Source of the DNA: Streptomyces colonosanans
GTDB lineage: Bacteria > Actinomycetota > Actinomycetes > Streptomycetales > Streptomycetaceae
DNA: 46,706 bases
Reading direction: 5' to 3'
NCBI RefSeq assembly: GCF_001866645.1
Contig: NZ_MLYP01000065.1
Location: 1-46,706 of the forward strand
Notes under the pieces: generated by a model
What the model was told of the DNA's origin: nothing
Seen by the model: only the letters and a program-made list of their open reading frames with translations
Database searches by the model: none
Position numbers and translations under genes: made by a program
Shown: positions 40,612 through 46,706 of the stretch, one piece after another
How the letters are laid out: each line of letters starts with the position of its first letter
Position numbering within the stretch: the first letter of the stretch is position 1

Positions 40612-40698
40612 TGCAGCACAGATCACGCGAAGATCACAGCACTGACGGGGTGTCATCTTCCGCTGTCCGTCGACGTGTTCGCCGCATGGCGGGGGTCT

Positions 40699-41988
40699 TC
40701 AGCAATCTTGTGCCGAAGTCGGTGTGAACTCCACGGGGAGCGTGCGCAGTCCCCGCATGATGAGCCCGCCACGCCAGCGCACATCGGCGGGATCTCCTGC
40801 GAGTCGCAGGTCCGGGAGGCGGGTGAGGAGCGTGGCGAGCGCGGTCTGCCCCTCCAGGCGGGCGAGCGGGGCGCCGAGGCAGTAATGGATGCCGTGCCCG
40901 TATCCGAGGTGCTGGTTGTCCCGGCGGGAGAGGTCGAGGGCGTCGGGGTCGGCGAACCGCTCCGGATCCCGGTCCGCGGCCGCGAGGACGACGAGGACCG
41001 GGTCGCCGGGTGCGATGTCCTGTCCGCCGATGGTGAGCGGCTGTGTGGCGAACCGCCAGGTGGCCAGCTCGACCGGGCCGTCGTAGCGCAGGAGTTCCTC
41101 GACGCCGGTCTCGAGGAGGCCGCGTTCACCGGCGCCGAGGGCCTGCTGCAGCCGGGCGCGCTGCTCGGGGTGGGTGAGGAGGGCGTACGTCCCGTTGCCG
41201 ATGAGGTTGACGGTGGTCTCGAACCCGGCGAAGAGCAGGATGAAGGCCATGGCGGCGGCCTCGTTCTCGGTGAGGTGCTCGCCGTGGTCGGAGGCGCGGA
41301 TGAGGCCGGAGATGAGGTCCTCGCCCGGGCCGGGCGTGTCGGACAGGGCGGCGCGCTTGCGGTGGATGAGTTCGGAGAGGTACCCCCGTATCTTCTTGAC
41401 GGACCGCGCGACCCCGCCCCTCGGCCCCCCTCCGTGCCGGATCATCATTCCGGCCCAGTCCCGGAAGTCGTCCTGGTCCTCGCGGGGGACGCCGAGCAGG
41501 TCGCAGATGGCGTAGATGGGGAGCGGGAAGGCGAAGTCGTGGATGAGGTCGGCGGAGCCTTTGTCCGCGAACCGGTCGATGAGATGGTCGGCCAGCTCCT
41601 GCACGCGGGGCGCGAACTCGGCGACCCGGCGGGGTGTGAACGCCTTGCTGACCAGCCGACGCAGCCGGGTGTGGTCCGGCGGGTCGATGTTGAGCAGGTG
41701 CGTCATCAGCTCGGCCTTGCGCTCGCCGGGGATGCCGGTCTTGCCCCTGGCGTGCGCGGGCTCGTCGTGATGTGCCGGGTTCTTGCTCAGCCGCTGGTCG
41801 GCGAGGGCCTGCTTGGCGTCGGCGTAACGGGTGACCAGCCAGGCCTCCACACCGCTGGGGAGTCGCGTCCAGTGCACGGGGGCGTGCTCACGGAGCCAGG
41901 CGTAGGCGGGGTAGGGGTCGGCGGCGAACTCCCAGGTGAAGAGTTCGGGAGCGGGGGTGGGCGAGGCGGGCTGGTGCTGGTCGGTCAC
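40699..41988 (-). CDS. Cytochrome P450 (CYP107-like)
   Basis: 429 aa. It is a soluble bacterial heme monooxygenase. The I-helix motif FAGFETT, the K-helix ExxR in EELLRYDGP, and the heme loop GYGHGIHYCLGAPLARLE with the axial cysteine near residue 364 are all present; length is normal. No ferredoxin, reductase or biosynthetic cluster adjoins it, so the substrate is unknown. GTG 41988 overlaps a TGA of an upstream coding-like frame (GTGA), and TACCGT ends 6 nt before it, so both coupled and leaderless initiation are possible. Confidence 0.92.
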   Translation of the reverse strand: MTDQHQPASPTPAPELFTWEFAADPYPAYAWLREHAPVHWTRLPSGVEAWLVTRYADAKQALADQRLSKNPAHHDEPAHARGKTGIPGERKAELMTHLLNIDPPDHTRLRRLVSKAFTPRRVAEFAPRVQELADHLIDRFADKGSADLIHDFAFPLPIYAICDLLGVPREDQDDFRDWAGMMIRHGGGPRGGVARSVKKIRGYLSELIHRKRAALSDTPGPGEDLISGLIRASDHGEHLTENEAAAMAFILLFAGFETTVNLIGNGTYALLTHPEQRARLQQALGAGERGLLETGVEELLRYDGPVELATWRFATQPLTIGGQDIAPGDPVLVVLAAADRDPERFADPDALDLSRRDNQHLGYGHGIHYCLGAPLARLEGQTALATLLTRLPDLRLAGDPADVRWRGGLIMRGLRTLPVEFTPTSAQDC

Positions 41989-42107
41989 TCCTCGACGGTA
42001 TCCGGCGGGGCGGGGTGGTCCGCGCCCCGCTCCGCCTGGGCCTTCAGCGCCACTGCCGCCGCTGCGAGCGCGCGTCCGGCCTCCTGGTCACCGGACACCA
42101 AGGGCAC
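41985..42107 (-). CDS. Possible small ORF linking mazG and P450
   Basis: A 40-codon frame from GTG 42107 ends in a TGA that overlaps the P450 GTG by 4 bp. Codons 5-40 (SGDQEAGRALAAAAVALKAQ and onward to DTVEE) have G or C in nearly every third position, as in real genes here. Without the 40-bp duplication, the same frame would continue directly from the mazG stop codon, so it may be a former C-terminal extension of the MazG protein. No clear ribosome site. Low certainty. Confidence 0.35.
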   Translation of the reverse strand: MPLVSGDQEAGRALAAAAVALKAQAERGADHPAPPDTVEE

Positions 42108-42170
42108 GGGCGCTCAGCCGCCGCTCTCCACCGGACACCAAGGGCACGGGCGCTCAGCCGCCGCTCTCCA
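42091..42170. repeat. Exact 40-bp tandem duplication at the 3' end of mazG
   Basis: 42091-42130 and 42131-42170 are identical. The unit contains the last codons and stop of mazG; the second copy provides the functional stop (42154-42156) and the first lies downstream of it. Because 40 is not a multiple of 3, the copies are read in different frames. Perfect identity suggests a recent slippage or recombination event. Confidence 0.95.
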
Positions 42171-43152
42171 CCCCTCGGATCGCGTCCCGGTACGCCCGCG
42201 CCGCCACCCGCAGGGCCGCCTCCGGGTCCACTCCGTCCGCTTCCGCGCGTGCGGCCACCGCCAGTAGTTCGTAGCCGACGCCCTCGCCCTTCGGAAGCGG
42301 GACGTCGAGGCCGGCCGTGCGGACACGGGACGACAGCTTCGCCGCCAGGGCGAGGCCGGGCTGGCCCAGCGGGACGCCTTCCGTCACCGAGGTGCGCTGC
42401 TTCTCGACCGCCTTCGTGCGCAGCCAGTGCTCCTTGACCTCCTCCGGTGTCGTCGCGGTCTCGTCGCCGAAGACATGCGGGTGGCGGTGGATCAGTTTGG
42501 CGACGATGCCGCCGGCCACGTCGTCGATGGAGAAGGGTGCGTCCGGGTCCTCCTCGGCTATCCGGGCGTGGAAGACGACCTGGAGCAGGACGTCGCCCAG
42601 TTCCTCGCGCAGCTCCTCGCGGTCGCCTTCCTCGATCGCCTCGACCAGCTCGTACGCCTCCTCGATGCCGTACTTGGCCAGGCCCTTGTGGGTCTGCCGG
42701 GACGACCAGGGGCACTCGGCGCGGATGCGGTCCATGACTTGCACGAGGTCGAGGAGGCGGGCTCCGGGCAGGTCGTAGGAGGCGGGCAGCAGCTCCAGCT
42801 CCGGCATGCTCACCCGACCGGAGCCTGCGAGGCGGGCCAGACCGTCGGTGAGGTGCGGCTCGCCCTCGCCGGACGCCACCACGACCACCGTGCGCCCGCC
42901 CGCGCAGGCGTCGACCAGCTCCTTCGCCGTCGGCGCGGTCTCCTCGACCGCTATGCCCGCCTCGCGCAGATACGGCAGCTGCGGATGCGCCCCGTCCGCG
43001 CACAGCACCCGGTCGGCCTCGCGCAGCGCCTGCCAGGCGGGCCAGGACAGCAGTCCAGGGGCGACCCGGTGGCTGGTGGTGAGCAGGACGATCCGGCCGG
43101 GGGCGGCGGCCGCCTGAGGACCCTGGGCACCTTCGAAGCTGGTTGCGTTCAC
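42154..43152 (-). CDS. MazG-family nucleoside triphosphate pyrophosphohydrolase with tetrapyrrole-methylase-like N-terminus
   Basis: 332 aa. The MazG domain (about 135-260) has the metal-binding pattern GIEEAYELVEAIEEGDREELREELGD and CPWSSRQTHKGL. It should hydrolyse NTPs to NMP and pyrophosphate, a house-cleaning role. Residues about 18-130 (GRIVLLTTSHRVAPGLLSWPAW..RVLCADGAHPQLPYL) look like a degraded methylase domain as in YabN. GTG 43152 is preceded by TACGTT ending 6 nt upstream and has no clear ribosome site with good spacing, so it is probably leaderless. The 3' end is duplicated. Confidence 0.87.
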   Translation of the reverse strand: MNATSFEGAQGPQAAAAPGRIVLLTTSHRVAPGLLSWPAWQALREADRVLCADGAHPQLPYLREAGIAVEETAPTAKELVDACAGGRTVVVVASGEGEPHLTDGLARLAGSGRVSMPELELLPASYDLPGARLLDLVQVMDRIRAECPWSSRQTHKGLAKYGIEEAYELVEAIEEGDREELREELGDVLLQVVFHARIAEEDPDAPFSIDDVAGGIVAKLIHRHPHVFGDETATTPEEVKEHWLRTKAVEKQRTSVTEGVPLGQPGLALAAKLSSRVRTAGLDVPLPKGEGVGYELLAVAARAEADGVDPEAALRVAARAYRDAIRGVESGG

Positions 43153-43189
43153 CCCTCGAACGTAACGCACGCCACCGACCGCCCTGTAG

Positions 43190-43198
43190 TTGTCCACA
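43190..43198 (+). promoter_or_regulatory. DnaA-box-like sequence
   Basis: TTGTCCACA matches the streptomycete DnaA box consensus. A partial match, CCGTCCACA, lies at 43224-43232. Single boxes occur by chance, so any role is unproven. Confidence 0.35.
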
Positions 43199-43209
43199 GG
43201 CCGGTGGGG

Positions 43210-43226
43210 CGGCCGGGCTTCGGCCG
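43210..43226 (-). terminator. Hairpin downstream of the SurA-like gene
   Basis: CGGCCG-GGCTT-CGGCCG, a 6-bp stem with a 5-nt loop, lies 41 bp past the stop codon of the lipoprotein gene. Confidence 0.45.
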
Positions 43227-43267
43227 TCCACAGGCCGCCGCGATCGGGCCCGGCGCCCCGCCGCGAG

Positions 43268-43921
43268 CTAGGCGGGCCGCTGCGTCGTCGCCTCCGTGAC
43301 CTCCTTGACCCAGGGCGTCTTCGCATCCACCCGGCTGCTGTTCCGCACGTCCCAGGTGCCGTAGCGCGGGTTCAGGTCGACGTGGAGTTCCTTCGACGCC
43401 TGGGCCATCGCCGCCCAGAAGGCGGCCTTGCCGTCGGTCGTGTTCATGTCGACGCCGAGCGCGACGGTCAGCTTCTGCGCCTCGATGTTCGTGCGGAGGT
43501 TGTCGTCGACGCGCCCGGGGGCCACCCCGTACTGCTCCAGCCAGGCGCCCTCCAGCGCCTTCGCGCCGCCCGCCTGCCCCTCCAGGTTCGTCCGCAGGTC
43601 CTGGACGTCCCTGCGGGTGACGCTCACGCCCGCGTTCTTGGCGGCGCGGTCCAGGACCCGGTCGAGGACGAGGCTGTGCAGGGTGTCACGGGTGAGGCTG
43701 CCGGTTCGTGCGACTGCCTGCTGGTACTGGGTGTCGTCCCTGGCCGCGGCGCGCTGGGCGGTGCGTACCTCGTTCACCCGGCCCTCCAGTTGCGAGACCG
43801 TGATCCGCTCTTTCCCGACGACGGCCGCGGCGCCTGGATGCGCCGTGCCGCCGCAGGCGGTGAGGAGAGGGGCCGCGACCAGAGCGGCACTTAGGGCGAT
43901 CGCGGTGCGACGGCGGTGCAA
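43268..43921 (-). CDS. SurA N-terminal domain-like lipoprotein
   Basis: 217 aa from the TTG at 43921, chosen because GGGAGG lies 6 nt upstream and the product then starts with a compact lipoprotein signal: LHRRRTAIALSAALVAAPLL with lipobox LLTAC. The mature part resembles the SurA/trigger-factor-type chaperone N-domain (VVGKERITVSQLEGRVNEVR..) and has a helical C-terminal half ending in a conserved-looking NPRYGTWDVRNSSRVD. No peptidyl-prolyl isomerase domain is visible. It probably assists folding of exported proteins at the outer face of the membrane. A longer frame to 44038 has no ribosome site. Confidence 0.83.
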   Translation of the reverse strand: MHRRRTAIALSAALVAAPLLTACGGTAHPGAAAVVGKERITVSQLEGRVNEVRTAQRAAARDDTQYQQAVARTGSLTRDTLHSLVLDRVLDRAAKNAGVSVTRRDVQDLRTNLEGQAGGAKALEGAWLEQYGVAPGRVDDNLRTNIEAQKLTVALGVDMNTTDGKAAFWAAMAQASKELHVDLNPRYGTWDVRNSSRVDAKTPWVKEVTEATTQRPA

Positions 43922-44060
43922 GGTGGCCTCCCTGGGAGCTTGTGCGACGGTGCACAAAGTCTTGCGGTGATCGATGGTAGGCAGTGGCCAGGCTCTGGCC
44001 AACCCATTCGACCAACGATTCACGGGGACTTGGGGCACCGCCGGACTTCGGCAAGCCGTG

Positions 44061-44888
44061 TCAGCCGGTGATGGCGACGGGCGCGTCCCACGTGTCGCGG
44101 TCCACGGTGATCGTGTAACCGCCGCGCGTCTCCTTGCTGTTCACCATGTACTGATGGCCACGGCTGTGGCCGGTGAACTGGGTTGCGCCCCACGGCCAGT
44201 CCGTGGTCGTGGTGTCCTTCTGGTCCCACAGCGCGTACCAGAGGTTGCCCGGCAGGTCGGTCTTGTCGCTCGCGGTGGCGATGGCCTTGGCGCTGGAGCT
44301 GCTGAAGCCGTAGTAGCCGGCGCGGTACGTCTTGGCGCGCAGTTGCTTGTCGAAGGCGCGGACGTACGTCAGCACGGCGGTGTTGCACGACTTGTTGGTG
44401 ATGTCGTACGGCTCCATGTCCAGGTAGATCGGGCTGCCGGCCTTCATGCCGAGCGCCGACGCCTTGGCCACCGCGTCCGTCGCGTCGCTCGTGCCGAGGG
44501 AGGCGGCGGTGGAGGCGGTGAGCTTCTCCGGGTTGGAGCTGGTCTGGCAGGGCGGCTGGGCGCCCACGTAGATCGGGATGAGCTTCCAGCCGATCGAGCT
44601 GACCGACTTCACCCAGGACGCGGTGAGGTTGGGCTGGTTGCAGCCGCGGTTCTTCCCGCCGACATAGACGGCGGCCGCCCCGTAGTAACCGGTGTTCCAG
44701 GCCTTCATCGCGGCGAGCGAGGGCGCGGTACAGGTGTCGAAGGCACGGCCGGTGAACGTCTTCTGGGCGGGCCAGGTGGTGGCCGCCATCGACGTCTGCG
44801 CCGCGATCCCGGCGCCCGCGACGACGGCGACACCGGTCACGCCCCAGACGATGTATCTGCGCTTCTTGGACAGCCGATGGCTCGACAT
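44061..44888 (-). CDS. Secreted DUF1906 glycoside-hydrolase-like protein
   Basis: 275 aa. An N-terminal signal (about 1-36, basic SKKRR then a hydrophobic stretch, cleavage near SMAA) precedes a DUF1906 domain (about 45-270). The TIM-barrel-like fold shows FDTCTAPSLAAMKAWNTGYYGAAAVYVGG, WKLIPIYVG and the acidic motif IYLDMEPYD, which supplies candidate catalytic Asp/Glu. Mycobacterial Rv2525c belongs to this family and affects the cell wall. Several cysteines suggest disulfides. The ribosome site is AGGGG at long spacing. Peptidoglycan or polysaccharide hydrolysis is inferred, not shown. Confidence 0.85.
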   Translation of the reverse strand: MSSHRLSKKRRYIVWGVTGVAVVAGAGIAAQTSMAATTWPAQKTFTGRAFDTCTAPSLAAMKAWNTGYYGAAAVYVGGKNRGCNQPNLTASWVKSVSSIGWKLIPIYVGAQPPCQTSSNPEKLTASTAASLGTSDATDAVAKASALGMKAGSPIYLDMEPYDITNKSCNTAVLTYVRAFDKQLRAKTYRAGYYGFSSSSAKAIATASDKTDLPGNLWYALWDQKDTTTTDWPWGATQFTGHSRGHQYMVNSKETRGGYTITVDRDTWDAPVAITG

Positions 44889-45073
44889 GAACGGCCCACC
44901 CCTGATCGTGCGATCTCTGTTTTTGACACAAGCGCAGGCAACCTATGGGACGGCGTCTCTGGGGTCGGAAAACAGACCTCCTGGGATCGCACAAATTTTC
45001 CTCAAGTCACCGCAAACCCGGTTGCCCGTCCGCGCTGTCGGGCATGCGCCTGCCCTGGCCGTTGGCCTGCGCC

Positions 45074-46597
45074 TCAGGCATGTACCTGCCCCAGCCATTG
45101 CAGGGTCCGGCGGATGTCCGCGGTCAGCGGATGACCGGGTCCGCGCAGGCGTTCCACGTCGTGCAGGAGTCGCACCAGGGTGTCCTGGGCGGCCGCCAGG
45201 TCGCCCTGGGCGAGCAGCAGATGGCCGATGCGGCGGCGAACCTCCAGGGCGGTTTCCGGGTCCCCCGCCACGTACTGGTTCTCGTAGTACGGCAGCAGGG
45301 CCCGGTACTCCGCGAGTGCCGCCGCCGGTTCCCCGAGCTGTTCCAGACACTGGGCGGCGTCGTAGCGGAAACGCAGCGCCTGCGGGTCGGCCTGGCCCGA
45401 CTCGGTGGCGCGTTCGTCGGCGAGTCGGCGCAGTTCGGGCAGCGCCCGGCGGTACTGCCCGTCGTCCATGAGGGTGGCCGCGTACTGCTTGCGCAGGGAG
45501 CGGACGACCGGCGAGTGCTCGCCGTGCTGGGCGGCGGCGGCCGGGACGATCGCGCCGAGGATGTCCACCGCCTGGGTGACACGGCCCTCTCCGAGCAACC
45601 GCTTGACCTCGTCGACGGCGCCGGCGACATCGGGTCTCTCGACCGCCGTGGCCGGCTGCGGCCGGGGCGCCGGGATGCGGGCCCGGTGCGGCCACGGGGC
45701 GTGCGGGCGAAGGAAGGGGCGCGTGGGGTCGAGGGGGGCGCCCGTGGGCATGCCGCGCTCCGGGAGGAGCGGGAGCAGCTGCTCGTACGTCTCCTGGGCC
45801 GAGGCCGGGCGGTGCTGCGGGTCCTTGGCGAGCAGGCGCAGAACGAGCGTCTCGAGCGCCTCGGGCACCTCGGGGCGCAGCCGGCGCACCGGGACAGGCG
45901 GGTCGTAGAGGTGGCGGTGCAGCACACCGAGGGCGGTGGTTGCGATGAACGGCACCTGCCCGCTGAGAAGTTCGTGCAGGAGCACACCGAGCGCATACAG
46001 GTCGGTGTAGGGGCCGACCGCGCCGCCCATCGCCTGCTCGGGCGCCATATAGGCGGGCGAGCCGATAGGGGAGCCGGTGTGGGTGAGGCGGGTCGTGTCC
46101 GTGTCCATCACCGAGGCCACGCCGAGGTCGAGGACGGTGACCGTGCCGTCCTGCTTGACCATCACGTTCCGGGGCTTGAGGTCCCGGTGCACGATCGGCA
46201 CGGCGTGCACGGCGGACAGCACGGCGCACAGCTGCGCGGCGACGGCCACCGCCCACTGCCAGGGATAGGGATCGTGCTCGGCGAGGTGGTCGGCGAGGTC
46301 GGCCCCGTCGACGTACTGCATGACGAGGTACAGCTCCTCGCCCTGACTGCCCGCGTCGTGCACGGTGACAAGACCGGGGTGATCGACCCGCGCGGTCACC
46401 CGACACTCACGCACGAAACGGCGGCGCAGCTCGTCGGCCTCCTCGCCGGCCACCTTGTCCGGGCGCAGCAGCTTGACGGCCACCCGCCGGTCCAGGCGCT
46501 GGTCGTACCCCGTCCAGACCTGTCCCATGCCGCCCTGGCCGATGAGCGTGGACAGTTCGTAGCGGCCCGCGACGACGCGTCCGGTCGCCATGCTCAC
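45074..46597 (-). CDS. Hanks-type Ser/Thr protein kinase with TPR-like C-terminus
   Basis: 507 aa. The kinase domain (about 12-275) has the G-loop IGQGGMGQVW, the ATP lysine K42 in VAVKLL, the catalytic HRDLKPRNVMV, DLG in place of DFG, and MAPEQ. After a Pro-rich linker (about 285-325), residues 330-505 form helical repeats with TPR-like spacing (RKQYAATLMDDGQYRRALPELRRLADE.., RRRIGHLLLAQGDLAAAQDTLVRLL). No transmembrane segment, so it is a soluble kinase. GTG 46597 overlaps the upstream TGA (GTGA) and has GAGGG 6 nt upstream; ATG 46591 is an alternative. Confidence 0.93.
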   Translation of the reverse strand: MSMATGRVVAGRYELSTLIGQGGMGQVWTGYDQRLDRRVAVKLLRPDKVAGEEADELRRRFVRECRVTARVDHPGLVTVHDAGSQGEELYLVMQYVDGADLADHLAEHDPYPWQWAVAVAAQLCAVLSAVHAVPIVHRDLKPRNVMVKQDGTVTVLDLGVASVMDTDTTRLTHTGSPIGSPAYMAPEQAMGGAVGPYTDLYALGVLLHELLSGQVPFIATTALGVLHRHLYDPPVPVRRLRPEVPEALETLVLRLLAKDPQHRPASAQETYEQLLPLLPERGMPTGAPLDPTRPFLRPHAPWPHRARIPAPRPQPATAVERPDVAGAVDEVKRLLGEGRVTQAVDILGAIVPAAAAQHGEHSPVVRSLRKQYAATLMDDGQYRRALPELRRLADERATESGQADPQALRFRYDAAQCLEQLGEPAAALAEYRALLPYYENQYVAGDPETALEVRRRIGHLLLAQGDLAAAQDTLVRLLHDVERLRGPGHPLTADIRRTLQWLGQVHA

Positions 46598-46706
46598 CTG
46601 CCGCCCTCGTGCTTGCGCAGATAGTCGCTGAGCTCGTCGAGTTCGGCCCGCACCTGGTCGATGCGCGCGGGAGCGGGACGCTGGGGCTGGGGCTGGGGCT
46701 GGGGCT
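46594..46706 (-). CDS. C-terminal end of a gene cut by the window edge, Pro-Gln repeats
   Basis: Only the last 36 codons are present. They begin with four or more Pro-Gln repeats (DNA repeat GGGGCT) and end RIDQVRAELDELSDYLRKHE then GGR. The short helix may be a partner-binding tail. The stop overlaps the kinase start by 4 bp, so the two are translationally coupled and probably act together. The identity of the full protein cannot be told from this fragment. Confidence 0.75.
   Translation of the reverse strand, partial: PQPQPQPQRPAPARIDQVRAELDELSDYLRKHEGGR

Overview
The window is chromosomal DNA from a Streptomyces. GC content and third-codon-position GC are very high, GTG and TTG starts are common, several starts look leaderless, and resuscitation-promoting-factor muralytic enzymes and a Leu-UAA tRNA (bldA) are present. 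From memory, the gene order resembles the S. coelicolor region that carries sigI, hutU, bldA, ndh, eno and rpfA (not checked by alignment). I see no IS element, prophage, integrase or CRISPR array. This is core chromosome, not an island.

Left part (1-11.3 kb): a cluster of palindromic streptomycete intergenic repeats (1-361) abuts an OmpR-type response regulator. Then come a POT peptide symporter and a SigB/SigF-type partner-switching module: an RsbW-like ATPase, a STAS anti-anti-sigma protein and a sigma factor (probable sigI). Next is a translationally coupled histidine-degradation operon, hutU / M20 amidohydrolase / hutF / hutI, on the minus strand. A PLP fold-III decarboxylase faces away from it across a palindrome-rich promoter region.

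Middle (12.9-24 kb): a four-gene operon encodes three Roadblock/LC7-type proteins and one PATAN (DUF4388) protein, with no GTPase or sensor kinase. After it come a MurR/RpiR regulator whose own upstream region holds a palindrome resembling the one in front of hutU, cystathionine beta-synthase, an anchored SGNH hydrolase, a thiolase, several small hypothetical genes and a Bax-inhibitor-1 family membrane protein.

Centre-right (24.5-34.6 kb): a large PAS-GAF-SpoIIE-HATPase signalling protein converges on bldA, the tRNA for the rare UUA codon that gates streptomycete development. Beyond it lie a MacB/FtsX-type ABC exporter, a cyclopropane-fatty-acid-synthase-like methyltransferase and a type II NADH dehydrogenase. 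The long upstream region of the dehydrogenase carries a Rex/CRP-like palindrome.

Right part (34.6-46.7 kb, all minus strand): Ppx/GppA phosphatase, a DUF501 protein, DivIC, enolase, rpfA behind a c-di-AMP (ydaO-type) riboswitch, a second Rpf-LysM protein, a cytochrome P450, a MazG-type protein whose 3' end carries an exact 40-bp tandem duplication, a SurA-like lipoprotein, a DUF1906 secreted protein, and a Ser/Thr kinase with a TPR-like tail coupled to a gene cut by the window edge.

The best candidates for something undescribed are the GTPase-less Roadblock/PATAN operon, the possible RpiR-hut regulatory link, the small coding-like frame joining mazG to the P450 gene, and the repeat structures.
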